A stretch of DNA of 64,000 nucleotides from Chitinophaga hostae (GTDB taxonomy: Bacteria > Bacteroidota > Bacteroidia > Chitinophagales > Chitinophagaceae): assembly GCF_018224885.1 (NCBI RefSeq), contig NZ_JAGTXB010000023.1:1-64000 (forward strand), read 5' to 3'. The notes beneath the pieces are model-generated. The model worked only from the letters and a program-made list of their open reading frames with translations. It was not told where the DNA came from and ran no database searches. Positions 25,805 to 34,360 of this stretch are shown piece after piece (within the stretch, counting starts at the first letter, position 1; every line of letters begins with the position of its first letter). Both the position numbers and the translations under genes were made by a program.

Positions 25805-26308
25805 TTACCTGGTAAGGGTGTCGATCAGTGCGCTATGCTCCGGGTAGGCTGCCTGCAGCGGTGCTTTTTCGGCGAGTTCAAAGTCGGCGAAATCGAAGCC
25901 GGGCGCTACGGTGCAGCCGGTAAGTGCATAGCCGCCGGGTACTTCCACGCGGGAGGCGAACCAGTTGCCTGCCGAAATGATGACCTGCAGGCTTTCTCCA
26001 TTGGCAATATCGCGACCCAGTTTGTGTATCAGGAGCTCGCCACCCGGGGCTATTTCATAAATAGTGAGGGTGTGCCCATCATAGAAATGCCAGATCTCAT
26101 CGGCGGCGATACGGTGGAAGGCCGAGAATTCTCCTTCTTCCAGTAAAAAATAAATACACGTAGATGCGTTCCGGTTACCACTCATACCAGCCGGTAATGT
26201 GGTCATATCCAATACCCACTCAGAACGGTAGGTTTCACGGAATGCGCCGCCTTCCACATGGGATTGCAGTTTCAGTTGTTCACGCCAATGGGCTGCAGAA
26301 TATTGCAT
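25805..26308 (-). CDS. Cupin-fold DUF985 protein
   Basis: A 167-residue RmlC-like cupin. HVEGGAFRETYRS at the N-terminus and AADEIWHFYDG in the middle are the hallmark strands of the DUF985/YML079W-like group, with a barrel interior suited to a small sugar or nucleotide ligand. No enzyme activity is established for the family. There is no signal peptide. It lies 39 bp downstream of the GNAT acetyltransferase gene on the same strand; the two may share a transcript. Confidence 0.85.
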   Translation of the reverse strand: MQYSAAHWREQLKLQSHVEGGAFRETYRSEWVLDMTTLPAGMSGNRNASTCIYFLLEEGEFSAFHRIAADEIWHFYDGHTLTIYEIAPGGELLIHKLGRDIANGESLQVIISAGNWFASRVEVPGGYALTGCTVAPGFDFADFELAEKAPLQAAYPEHSALIDTLTR

Positions 26309-26347
26309 AGATGCCTGTTATAACTCCAAGTTAAGCAAAAAGTATGG

Positions 26348-26803
26348 TTATTGCTCTTTTTTCGTATATGGGTCAGGGTTATGAAGCTGCATAAATTTTT
26401 CCGGGTTGGGAACATCGGTGAAACCAAACTGCCGGTACAATCCATGGGCATCTGCCGTGACCAGCAACATACGTCTCAATCCCTGTACGCCGGGATGTGC
26501 CAGAACAGTACGCATCAGTAATTTAGACAATCCTTTGCCGCGGTGCGATTCCAGGATATATACATCTGCCAGGTAGGCGAAAGTAGCGCTGTCGGTAATA
26601 AGGCGCGCGAAGCCAATTTGTTGTTTGTTGTGAAACACGCCAAAACACAAGGATCCTGCTATTGATTTCTCAACAATGCTGAGGGGGATGTTTTGTGCCC
26701 AGTATGATTCGCGGGCCAGGTAATCGTGAATGGCATGCAGATCCAGCCTGGATTTGTCGGCAGTGACCAGGTATTCGCCTTCCATTACATCAGTGGTTTC
26801 CAT
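26348..26803 (-). CDS. GNAT family N-acetyltransferase
   Basis: A 151-residue acetyl-CoA-dependent transferase. The fold core is visible as ADVYILESHRGKGLSKLLMRTVL (about 78-100), where RGKG is the pyrophosphate-binding motif A, followed by LLVTADAHGLYRQFGFTDV, the usual motif B with Tyr as possible acid. The N-terminus (LDLHAIHDYLARESYWAQNIP) resembles a subgroup of small uncharacterised GNATs. The acceptor is unknown. It precedes the DUF985 gene by 39 bp. Confidence 0.88.
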   Translation of the reverse strand: METTDVMEGEYLVTADKSRLDLHAIHDYLARESYWAQNIPLSIVEKSIAGSLCFGVFHNKQQIGFARLITDSATFAYLADVYILESHRGKGLSKLLMRTVLAHPGVQGLRRMLLVTADAHGLYRQFGFTDVPNPEKFMQLHNPDPYTKKEQ

Positions 26804-26850
26804 ATTATTTGAGTTAGCATTCAGCTCACTAAAATAATAAATATTTCACT

Positions 26851-27693
26851 TTAGCTGGCAACGGCTACCTGGTGCGATCCTGTTACCGGCAGGTGCGCAA
26901 TAGTAGCAGCGGTGGCAGGCGAAAAGTAAGAAGGTGTTTCGTGATTGAACAGCAGGTAGTCGTTTATAAACATTGCCTGGTTGTAGTAGGCAGTGGTAGC
27001 CACCGGCGTTTGCCACTCGGGCAGATTCAGCTGGCGCAGGGCGCTCAGGGCTGTTTTATACCGGATCATCCGGGCATATAGCTGCGGCGGAATGCCTACT
27101 ATTTTGCTGAAAAGACGCTCCAGTGTGGGCCTGGAAAGTCCATACCGGCCGGATAATTCCTGTACTTCCACATTTCCCTGCATAATCAGCATATAATCGA
27201 CCATATCGTCTACCATTTTCAGATTGCCGTTCCGGGCGTCAAGCGCCTGCAAACAAACATTATCCAGCAGGATTTCCACCTCTTTGGGGGCGGTGATATG
27301 TTGTAAAGCAGTAATCAGTTCATTCCATACCGGTGGCTCAATGCTGGCCAGGTTGCGATAATAATTGGTGAAGCTGGCAGCATCCAGTCCCAGTAAACGA
27401 TGACAGCCATACGCATTTAATTGTACCACCGCTACTTTTACCGGTCCCTGTACCTGTAACTGGCAGGCGCAGGTCAGATGCCCCAGAACGGAGGCAGCAG
27501 GTAACGTAAAAGCCTTGTGATTCACTGGTTTGATCTCCGCTTTCCCCTCCAGGATGAATACCATGTATTGGTCGCCAAGTGCAAACAGGTTTTGTGGCAG
27601 CTGGATAATTCCACGGGTATTATCTTCCCAGAAATAATATTGCTTTACAAAAGGACGTAATGCATCCGCAGGATGATGGATATGGAAGTTCAT
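26851..27693 (-). CDS. AraC family transcriptional regulator
   Basis: A 280-residue regulator. The N-terminal sensing domain (about 1-140, MNFHIHHPADALRPFVKQYYFWED) resembles the DUF6597 type found in many Bacteroidota AraC proteins. The C-terminal DNA-binding part (about 165-265) has one clear helix-turn-helix (VQELSGRYGLSRPTLERLFSKIVGIPPQLYARMIRY) and a less conserved second (WQTPVATTAYYNQAMFINDYLLFNHETPSYF). It has no partner gene close by except the downstream GNAT/cupin pair, 47 bp away on the same strand, which could be its target. Confidence 0.88.
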   Translation of the reverse strand: MNFHIHHPADALRPFVKQYYFWEDNTRGIIQLPQNLFALGDQYMVFILEGKAEIKPVNHKAFTLPAASVLGHLTCACQLQVQGPVKVAVVQLNAYGCHRLLGLDAASFTNYYRNLASIEPPVWNELITALQHITAPKEVEILLDNVCLQALDARNGNLKMVDDMVDYMLIMQGNVEVQELSGRYGLSRPTLERLFSKIVGIPPQLYARMIRYKTALSALRQLNLPEWQTPVATTAYYNQAMFINDYLLFNHETPSYFSPATAATIAHLPVTGSHQVAVAS

Positions 27694-27788
27694 AGGTACA
27701 ATAATGTGGTGTTAAGGATATCGCTATCGCTGCAAGATCACACCATACGCTAAAGTGGCGATGTTATTGTAAATATATGTTAAATATT

Positions 27789-28490
27789 TTATATTATGAA
27801 AAATATATTTGAGAGATAGGGGAGGGGAGCAGCGAATGGCGGGCGGAACATGCCCGTTTTCAAGCCACGCATTACTTTTTCGGATAACGCTCTGAGTTCT
27901 TTTTCTTTAGTGCCCATACGTTTTAAATTGATGCTGGATTGCATTCCAGGATAGCAGTTTAATAATAATTTAAGTCCGTTCTTTCCGCCTAATTCAATTT
28001 CTTCCTGAATTGGTTCCATATTGTTTACAATCATCCGGTTATCACAAACCGGAATATATAGATTCATTAAATTCATAATGACCCTGTAATATCGTCTTTC
28101 AATTACATCCGGTGGTATGCTATGGCCGCCTTCCTTTACCCGCTTTGCAACCCTTATTTTTGCTAATTCTGGTGAGTTAAGCCAAAAGTAAAGCAGTGTA
28201 ATTGTATATCCCGCTGTTTTTGCGGTTTTTATGAGAGACACACAGCTACGTGTAGCCAATGTTGTTTCAAATGCAAAATCAACTTTTTCTTTTATCAGGA
28301 AGTGAATTTTTTGCAACATGATTCTCCCTGCTTCCAGTGCAACATGCTCCGGATTTAGCGGAGACAAATCTGCTGCAATGATATCTGCATTTACAAATTC
28401 CCTGCAATCCAGTATTTCAGGTAATATCGCAAAACTCGCAGTTGTTTTTCCCGCACCGTTACAGCCGGCAATAATGTACAAATTCGGCAT
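27789..28490 (-). CDS. Zeta-toxin-like P-loop kinase
   Basis: A 233-residue P-loop ATPase/kinase. The Walker A is AGCNGAGKTT at about 8-17 and a zeta-type FETTLATRS segment is at about 75-83. Such proteins resemble PezT/zeta toxins, which phosphorylate UDP-N-acetylglucosamine. No epsilon-like or other antitoxin gene is visible: the only frame between it and the upstream terminator codes for 20 residues (28525-28587, MESAATPGYRFVNTPTLAYK) and is not convincing. It may be a housekeeping kinase of the same fold rather than a toxin. It is AT-rich compared with neighbours. Confidence 0.75.
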   Translation of the reverse strand: MPNLYIIAGCNGAGKTTASFAILPEILDCREFVNADIIAADLSPLNPEHVALEAGRIMLQKIHFLIKEKVDFAFETTLATRSCVSLIKTAKTAGYTITLLYFWLNSPELAKIRVAKRVKEGGHSIPPDVIERRYYRVIMNLMNLYIPVCDNRMIVNNMEPIQEEIELGGKNGLKLLLNCYPGMQSSINLKRMGTKEKELRALSEKVMRGLKTGMFRPPFAAPLPYLSNIFFII

Positions 28491-28613
28491 GCCACAAAGA
28501 TGTACAACTCACTCGCCATCCCTGTTATTTATAAGCCAATGTTGGTGTATTAACAAACCTGTAACCGGGTGTAGCAGCCGATTCCATCGTTTTAATATTT
28601 CTTCTCACAAAAA

Positions 28614-28650
28614 AAATGCTACAAGCACCTTTATGGTACCTGTAGCATTT
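28614..28650 (-). terminator. Terminator of the S9 peptidase gene
   Basis: AAATGCTACA pairs with TGTAGCATTT, with the stem continuing imperfectly inward to a small loop. On the minus strand a run of six or more T follows. It sits 18 bp after the S9 peptidase stop. Confidence 0.75.
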
Positions 28651-28667
28651 TAGCTATGCTGATTATT

Positions 28668-31511
28668 TTATTGTTGCAGATCCCAGCCCCAGTTGATTCC
28701 TTTTTCGGTAGCAGGAACGCCTTTTTCCAGCCACTGCGGAGCCGGCGCGCCTTTCAGGAAGTGGTCAAAGAACTGCTGTTCCCTGCGCTGTATGTCCTTA
28801 CGGTTCTGGCGTTGTACCAGGTTATGCGCTTCGTTGTTATAGTTCAGCAGCCAAACGGGCTTGCCTAAACGACGTAATCCGGTAAACAGCTCAATGCCCT
28901 GGTACCAGGGAACGGCGCCGTCTGCGTCGTTAGACATGATGGCTACGGGTGTGGTTACACGCGGAAGGTTAAAGAGCGGAGAATTTTCGATATAGAGTTC
29001 CGGTTTATCCCATAAAGGAGCGCCTATGCGGCTTTGAGAGTGTTCATACTGGAATTGTCTGTTCATCCCGCTTTCCCAGCGTATTCCTCCATAGGCGCTG
29101 GTCATATTGGCTACCGGGGCGCCTGCCCAGGCAGCTTTGAACAGGTTGGTTTGAGTAATCAGGAAAGCTACCTGGTAGCCGCCCCAGCTCTGACCCTGTA
29201 TGCCCATGTTTTTGCCGTCTGCCCATAGTTTTTTAGCCAGGTCTTCTGCGGCGCTTACAATATAATCGTATGCGCTCTTGCCTGGGTAGCCGTTTTCATA
29301 ACTGATATCCGGCGCAAATACCAGGTAGCCGCGGCTTACAAAGAAAGAAATATTGAGTCGCGAAGGTGTTGGTGCGGGCGGTTGATAACTATACAAACCG
29401 TCTGTCAATTTCTCATAGAAATAGAAGATCACCGGGTACTGTTTGGTGCTGTCAAAATCTTCCGGTTTATAAAGAATACCTTCTGCAGGTTTGCCGCTGA
29501 AAGTCGTCCATTTGTAGAGTGATGCGCTGCCCCAGTTGTATGTTTGCTGTTGGGGATTGGTATGACTGAGCGCTGTTGCCCCGGCGATATTATCTCCAGC
29601 AAATACGTTGGGTGATATTTCGTAGCGGCTGCGGATAAAAGTATACGCATTGGCCTCTTTCGCCTTTTGCAGATCGCTGTAGGTATATGGGCCGAGGACT
29701 AACTGGCTGAGGGGTTTGGTTTTCCCGTTTTTGCCAGGTAATGGTTGCTGATAAAAACCGTTGTATTTGGTGCTATCCTGGAAAGCAGACAGCATCAGGG
29801 TTTCATTGGGTGTGAAAAACCGTTGTTCCGGATCGAGGCGGAGGTAACGGAACCGGATCTTATCTCTGCGGCCCGCTCCCTGCGTTATATTTACCGGGGC
29901 CTTTTTACCGGCAGGATCTGTTTCCCATATGTCGTAACGGTCGTAGATATACACCGCTGCATCATTGGCCATCCATCCTGCAATGCCATATGCTTCCGGG
30001 GCATCGGGGTGGTCATCTTCTTCATCATATACCTTGGTGGGTATACCTTTGCTGATGTTTACCACTGTGCCGGTGTTGTTGTCGTAACTGAACCACTGTT
30101 TGTTTACCAGGTCATACCAGGTAATATATTTCCCTTCGGGAGAAATAAAGAACTGTCCATCGAGTTTTTCTTTTATTTTTTTGCGCGTGCCATCATTTAC
30201 ATTCACGAGCCAGGCGGTTTTGAGGGTGCGGCCTACCCATTGCAGGGGCACGCGTTCTCCTTTATCCGTATAGCCGAGTGCGTTAGTACTGTTGCCTTCT
30301 GCCGCAGTGATCAGGGTTTCGAGGTCTTCGGCGCCCAACTGAACAATACGGTTGCCGGCAGGGTAGTATACGGCTGCATAATTTCTTTTCAGTTCTTTGT
30401 CGGCATTTTTCAGCTGCATGGGTTGCAGGTAGTCATCTTTATAATTCCATATATCTACTTTGGCTACCTCAAAATCAACGATGTTGGTATCCTTTACAGG
30501 TAATATGGGTGCGGTGCCAAAGAAGAGCCGTTGTCCGTTTTTGCTGAAATAGATCAGGCTGTTGGAGCTGATGGTCCAGTTGGCGGGGATGCCGCTGCTG
30601 TTTTTGCCGGCTGCTTCTATAGCGCTGTCCTGGCCCGGTTTGAAGTAGTACAGTTTATAGAATGGCTGTAATGCTTTTTCTGCGTCGGAGGTACCAAACC
30701 AGGCGGCCTGTTCTCCTTTTTCATCGAATGCAAACTGTTTATAGTCTGTATTGCCGCGGCTAAGGGTATCAGCTTTACGGGTGGCTGTTTGCCAGCGTAA
30801 TACGCTGTTACGGGAAAGTGAATCTTTTTTGTCGGCGCCTGTTTCTACCAGCAGGTGATTACCGGGTTTGCTGAAAACATATTCCTTTACATTTTTGATC
30901 GTGTCTTCCCTGCCACTGAGTAGCTGACGGATGATGAGCGTGCCGCTCTCTGAGCCGGCAGCAGGGGTTTTATCATCGTCGGCCCGATCAGCATCCGTAA
31001 AATCTTTCGGCGTTTTATTCCCTTTGTTTTTGGCGGTATCGGCGGGCTTTTCCTGTAACCAGGCGAGTAATCCGCTGCCTTTTTCCGGTGTTTTAAAAGA
31101 TTTCAGCCCGGGAAATTTCTGTATACCGGTTTGACCGAGGGGGATGATAGCCAGTGAGTCTTTCGGCATTTCAGCCGCTTTCTTTTTCTTGATTTTTGCT
31201 TCGCGGGTATCTTTAAAAAGCGGTTTGATACTGCAGATAACATAGCGGGAATCTTCCGTGATCACCGGGTTGCTGCCCCTTGGCACCTGTATGGATTGTC
31301 CCGTTTTGCGGTTACTGATCACCAGATCGGCGTCACCTTCCTGTACCATTACGGCGTATACGATCCACTGTCCGTTGTTGCTGATCAGCTTTGTGCCAAT
31401 GCTTTGCCAGCTATCGTATACACTGTGATCCAGCGGTTTTTTAGCAGGTTGTTGCGCATAGGTAACAATGGTTGATCCCAGGAGGGATATCCCTAAAAAA
31501 ACTTTTCTCAT
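28668..31511 (-). CDS. S9 family peptidase (DPP-like), exported
   Basis: A 947-residue secreted serine peptidase. The start is taken at 31511, where MRKVFLGISLLGSTIVTYAQQ forms a normal signal peptide; the in-frame Met at 31559 adds 16 hydrophobic residues that would not. A large beta-propeller-like region precedes a C-terminal alpha/beta-hydrolase domain with Ser775 in GQSWGGYQ and the later Asp/His motifs (MSNDADGAVPWYQG; NNEAHNL). This layout fits dipeptidyl/prolyl-oligopeptidase-like S9 enzymes of the periplasm. An unusual Lys/Thr-rich insert (about 130-185) lies in the propeller. A family B repeat separates it from the DMT gene. Confidence 0.9.
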   Translation of the reverse strand: MRKVFLGISLLGSTIVTYAQQPAKKPLDHSVYDSWQSIGTKLISNNGQWIVYAVMVQEGDADLVISNRKTGQSIQVPRGSNPVITEDSRYVICSIKPLFKDTREAKIKKKKAAEMPKDSLAIIPLGQTGIQKFPGLKSFKTPEKGSGLLAWLQEKPADTAKNKGNKTPKDFTDADRADDDKTPAAGSESGTLIIRQLLSGREDTIKNVKEYVFSKPGNHLLVETGADKKDSLSRNSVLRWQTATRKADTLSRGNTDYKQFAFDEKGEQAAWFGTSDAEKALQPFYKLYYFKPGQDSAIEAAGKNSSGIPANWTISSNSLIYFSKNGQRLFFGTAPILPVKDTNIVDFEVAKVDIWNYKDDYLQPMQLKNADKELKRNYAAVYYPAGNRIVQLGAEDLETLITAAEGNSTNALGYTDKGERVPLQWVGRTLKTAWLVNVNDGTRKKIKEKLDGQFFISPEGKYITWYDLVNKQWFSYDNNTGTVVNISKGIPTKVYDEEDDHPDAPEAYGIAGWMANDAAVYIYDRYDIWETDPAGKKAPVNITQGAGRRDKIRFRYLRLDPEQRFFTPNETLMLSAFQDSTKYNGFYQQPLPGKNGKTKPLSQLVLGPYTYSDLQKAKEANAYTFIRSRYEISPNVFAGDNIAGATALSHTNPQQQTYNWGSASLYKWTTFSGKPAEGILYKPEDFDSTKQYPVIFYFYEKLTDGLYSYQPPAPTPSRLNISFFVSRGYLVFAPDISYENGYPGKSAYDYIVSAAEDLAKKLWADGKNMGIQGQSWGGYQVAFLITQTNLFKAAWAGAPVANMTSAYGGIRWESGMNRQFQYEHSQSRIGAPLWDKPELYIENSPLFNLPRVTTPVAIMSNDADGAVPWYQGIELFTGLRRLGKPVWLLNYNNEAHNLVQRQNRKDIQRREQQFFDHFLKGAPAPQWLEKGVPATEKGINWGWDLQQ

Positions 31512-31564
31512 AAATGCTAAAATACTAATTGCGACGATCAAAATATATAATTGTGGCAAATAGA

Positions 31565-31789
31565 GGGGGCTTGCCCGGGATTTTGTTTTGCCCAGGATTA
31601 AACTGATTTTGATGATTTAAAGGATTTTTTCTTTTTTGATTTTAAAAGATTAAAAAAGATATCAGTGAGTTTTGCCCATATCTCCCCTAATCTTTTAAAA
31701 TCAAATTGTAATCACAGAAAAAAATCCTTTAAATCATCAAAATCAGTTTAATCCTGGGCAAAACAAAATCCCGGGCAAGACAAACCCCC
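31565..31789. repeat. Family B long inverted repeat, copy 2
   Basis: About 225 bp. The left arm runs GGGGGCTTGCCCGGGATTTT, then GTTTTGCCCAGGATTAAACT, then GATTTTGATGATTTAAAGG; the right arm is its reverse complement and ends in CCCCC at 31789. Relative to copy 1 it carries an extra outer GCCCGGGATTTTG unit on both arms. It abuts the stop codon of the DMT gene at 31790 and fills the gap to the S9 gene start. Confidence 0.82.
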
Positions 31790-32659
31790 TCAGGTTCTGC
31801 CCTTTACCACGCGGAGCATCTGTAGTCCTACAGATAGCATGATGCAGGCCAGTCCGGCGTAGAAGGCGTTGTTCAGGAACTTGTTTTCATGGAAAAGTAT
31901 AAAAGCCATTACGATGCTGTATACGGGTTCCAGGTTGAAACAAAGATTGACGGTAAAGGGGGAAATCTTTTTTAATGCGCTCATACTCAGCAGGTACATC
32001 AGTACAGTGCAGAACCAGGCCAGTATAAAAAGATACAGCAGGTCCATGGAAGAGGGGAGCAGGGAAGGAACGGGGAAAACGTGGATATAAAAAGGCATGG
32101 CGATGGTGAGCACCGCGAAGCCGGTAGTCAGTTCGTAGAAAGTGATGGTATTGGTATCAAAACGTTTGATCAGTCGTTTGTTAAATACGGTAAACAGGGC
32201 AGCAAACATGGCGGAGATAATGCCCAGGATAATACCGGTCTGGTATTGGGTGTCGAAATGAAAAATGAGCAGGATGCCGAGCAGTGTGAGGAGACTGAGC
32301 AACATTTCTGCTACGTCGAAACGACGTTTGTTGATAAGCGGATCAAAGATGGCGGTAAAGAGGCTGGTCATTGAAAAGCAGATCACGCCGATTGATACGT
32401 TGGAGTATTTGATACTGCCATAGAAAAAGAGCCAGTGCAGCGCCACTACTACACCGGTGCTGCCGATGGGAAGAATATCTTTCCAGGGAAGTTTTTTAAA
32501 GGTGCCCTGCAAACGGAACAGGATGTATAATGTAACCGAAGTTATGAGGAGCCGGTACCATACCAGTAGTCCTTCGTTGAGGGAAATGAGTTTGCCTAAA
32601 ATACCCGTAAAACCAGCCAGGAACACAGAAAGGTGTAACTGGATAAATGCTTTTTTCAT
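31790..32659 (-). CDS. DMT superfamily transporter (EamA)
   Basis: A 289-residue inner-membrane carrier with ten hydrophobic helices in two EamA-type halves (about 5-135 and 150-285), the usual drug/metabolite transporter layout. The start at 32659 (MKKAFIQLHLSVFLAGF) is preferred to the in-frame Met at 32692 because the latter lies inside the hairpin at 32676-32718. The substrate is unknown; many of these export amino acids or take up metabolites. It may be read from its own promoter after that hairpin. Confidence 0.82.
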   Translation of the reverse strand: MKKAFIQLHLSVFLAGFTGILGKLISLNEGLLVWYRLLITSVTLYILFRLQGTFKKLPWKDILPIGSTGVVVALHWLFFYGSIKYSNVSIGVICFSMTSLFTAIFDPLINKRRFDVAEMLLSLLTLLGILLIFHFDTQYQTGIILGIISAMFAALFTVFNKRLIKRFDTNTITFYELTTGFAVLTIAMPFYIHVFPVPSLLPSSMDLLYLFILAWFCTVLMYLLSMSALKKISPFTVNLCFNLEPVYSIVMAFILFHENKFLNNAFYAGLACIMLSVGLQMLRVVKGRT

Positions 32660-32675
32660 GAATCTATAAAATGTA

Positions 32676-32718
32676 TTTAGGGATTTCTTCATTTATAATA
32701 AATGAAAAAATCCCTAAA
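32676..32718 (-). terminator. Hairpin downstream of the glycosyltransferase gene
   Basis: Two 21-base arms (32676-32696 and 32698-32718) with one mismatch and almost no loop. It lies 22 bp after the glycosyltransferase stop and before the DMT start, so it could end the mpl-exonuclease-glycosyltransferase transcript. No strong T-run follows, so the efficiency is uncertain. Confidence 0.5.
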
Positions 32719-32740
32719 AATGCGATATTATATATATTAT

Positions 32741-33520
32741 TTAATTCTTAACCCTTCTTGCATAATTCCGGAAGAGGCTTTGCCATTGTATTTTCAGTAC
32801 GCCGAGGACACCTTCTTTTACAATGCCTTTGCTCATTTTGGAGTATCCTTCTTTCCTGTCTTTAAAGGTGATGGCTACTTCCTTGATTTTGAAGCCGAGC
32901 TTCCATGCGGTAAATTTCATTTCGATCTGGAAGGCATAACCAACAAATTGTATCTGGTCCAGGTTAATAGCTTCCAGTACGGTGTTGCGATAGCATACAA
33001 ATCCTGCTGTAGGGTCCCTTACCGGCATCCAGGTGATCATGCCCACATAGATGGAAGCGCCATAGGATAATACGGCGCGGTCCCATGGCCAGTTTTCAGT
33101 TTTACCGCCTTTTACGTAGCGGGAACCTACTGCTACGTCTGCACCATCTTTGGCGCAGGCATCGTAGAGCCGTACCAGGTCTTTCGGATTATGAGAAAAA
33201 TCCGCGTCCATCTCAAAAATATACTGGTAGCCTCTGGCCAGCGCCCATTTGAAGCCATGGATATAAGCGGTGCCGAGTCCTTGTTTGCCGGATCTTTCCT
33301 CCAGGAATAATTCGTTTGGATGTTGCTGTTGTAATGATTTTACAATAGCGCCGGTTCCGTCTGGTGAGCCATCATCAATGATGAGGACGTGAAAGTTCTG
33401 CTGTAGGGAAAATACAGCGTCAATGATGTTCCGGATATTATCCTTCTCATTGTACGTAGGAATGATGACAAGCTTTTCCAATTCAGCAGATGATGTTTTT
33501 GGACTGCGAAAATAATTCAA
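32741..33520 (-). CDS. Polyprenol monophosphomannose synthase-like GT2 glycosyltransferase
   Basis: A 259-residue family 2 glycosyltransferase. VIIPTYNEKDNIRNI at 18-32 is the nucleotide-sugar binding start, IDDGSPDGTG follows, and the metal-binding DxD is in EMDADFSHNP. The later GSRYVKGG and WPWDRAVLSYGASIY segments are typical of dolichyl/polyprenol-phosphate mannosyltransferases, which put a sugar from GDP-mannose onto a lipid carrier for protein or glycan mannosylation outside the cell. No C-terminal membrane helices are present. It is the last of three minus-strand genes (mpl, exonuclease, this) with 33-bp gaps. Confidence 0.88.
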   Translation of the reverse strand: MNYFRSPKTSSAELEKLVIIPTYNEKDNIRNIIDAVFSLQQNFHVLIIDDGSPDGTGAIVKSLQQQHPNELFLEERSGKQGLGTAYIHGFKWALARGYQYIFEMDADFSHNPKDLVRLYDACAKDGADVAVGSRYVKGGKTENWPWDRAVLSYGASIYVGMITWMPVRDPTAGFVCYRNTVLEAINLDQIQFVGYAFQIEMKFTAWKLGFKIKEVAITFKDRKEGYSKMSKGIVKEGVLGVLKIQWQSLFRNYARRVKN

Positions 33521-33553
33521 TTCCGGCGCAAGATATGACGTTCCGGATTAACA

Positions 33554-34327
33554 TTACATTTTTTTTAACATCATATTATGAAATATCTCAGTCAGTTTTT
33601 GTTTGGTATTGAGCGGGAAATCCGCTTTCATCATCCAATCATAGTACTGAGGTTCTGCTTTCAGGACTTCTCTAACAGAGCGGCCTTTATATTTTCCGAA
33701 GTTAAAGACTTCGTTGCCACCCTGCATAACGAGGCGGCGGGCGAAGTCGATATAGTCTTCTTCTTTGGTAAAGTCGGCCAGTGAGTCGATGTCCTGCTGC
33801 AGTTGTTCGTAGCGGCCCAGCTGTGCTTCCAGTATTTCGTAGGTAGCCAGTGCGTCTGCCTCTGCACTGTGTGCATTCTCGAGTTGTTTGTCGCAGTAAA
33901 ATTTATATGCCGCGCCCAGTGTGCGTTTTTCCATCAGGTGGAAAATCCTTTGTACATCTACGAATTTACGTTTTGTTACGTCAAATTCTATGTCTGCACG
34001 GAGAAATTCTTCCACCAGCAGGGGAATATCGAAGCGGTTGGAGTTGTAGCCGGCGAGGTCACAATTGTCCATGAATTGTTTCAGTTCATGCGCCGCCTGT
34101 TTAAAGGTGGGAGCATCTTTTACATCCTCATCCCTGATACCATGAATTGCTGTAGATCCTGCGGGGATCGGCATTCCGGGGTTAATGCGTTTCACTTTGG
34201 ACTGTGTTGTTTTGTCCGGAAACACTTTGATAATAGCAATTTCAATGATACGATCAGACGCCACATTGGTACCTGTGGTTTCGAGATCGATTACGGCCAG
34301 CGGCCTTTTGAGGAGCAAAGAAGGCAT
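33554..34327 (-). CDS. DnaQ-like 3'-5' exonuclease (DEDDh)
   Basis: A 257-residue exonuclease. Motif I VIDLETTGT at 12-20 gives D14 and E16, motif II is AGYNSNRFDIPLLVEEF, and motif III HSAEADALATYE provides the His and last Asp of the DEDDh set. The C-terminal 60 residues (FGKYKGRSVREVLKAEPQYYDWMMK) match the extra domain found in exonuclease X-like proteins. So it is more likely a repair or RNA/DNA-trimming nuclease than the replicative proofreading subunit. It lies between mpl and the glycosyltransferase gene in a tight three-gene run. Confidence 0.88.
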   Translation of the reverse strand: MPSLLLKRPLAVIDLETTGTNVASDRIIEIAIIKVFPDKTTQSKVKRINPGMPIPAGSTAIHGIRDEDVKDAPTFKQAAHELKQFMDNCDLAGYNSNRFDIPLLVEEFLRADIEFDVTKRKFVDVQRIFHLMEKRTLGAAYKFYCDKQLENAHSAEADALATYEILEAQLGRYEQLQQDIDSLADFTKEEDYIDFARRLVMQGGNEVFNFGKYKGRSVREVLKAEPQYYDWMMKADFPLNTKQKLTEIFHNMMLKKM

Positions 34328-34360
34328 TATATAATATTTAGTAATTGTTTATCCAGTGAT

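Noticed and set aside
28525..28587. A 20-codon frame (minus strand) before the zeta-like gene, considered as an antitoxin
   Set aside because: It is too short, has no helical antitoxin character, and lies directly after the terminator of the neighbouring gene; no support beyond an open frame.
31565..31789. Family B repeats as insertion sequences
   Set aside because: They are under 230 bp with no open frame or transposase and show no target-site duplication that I could recognise.
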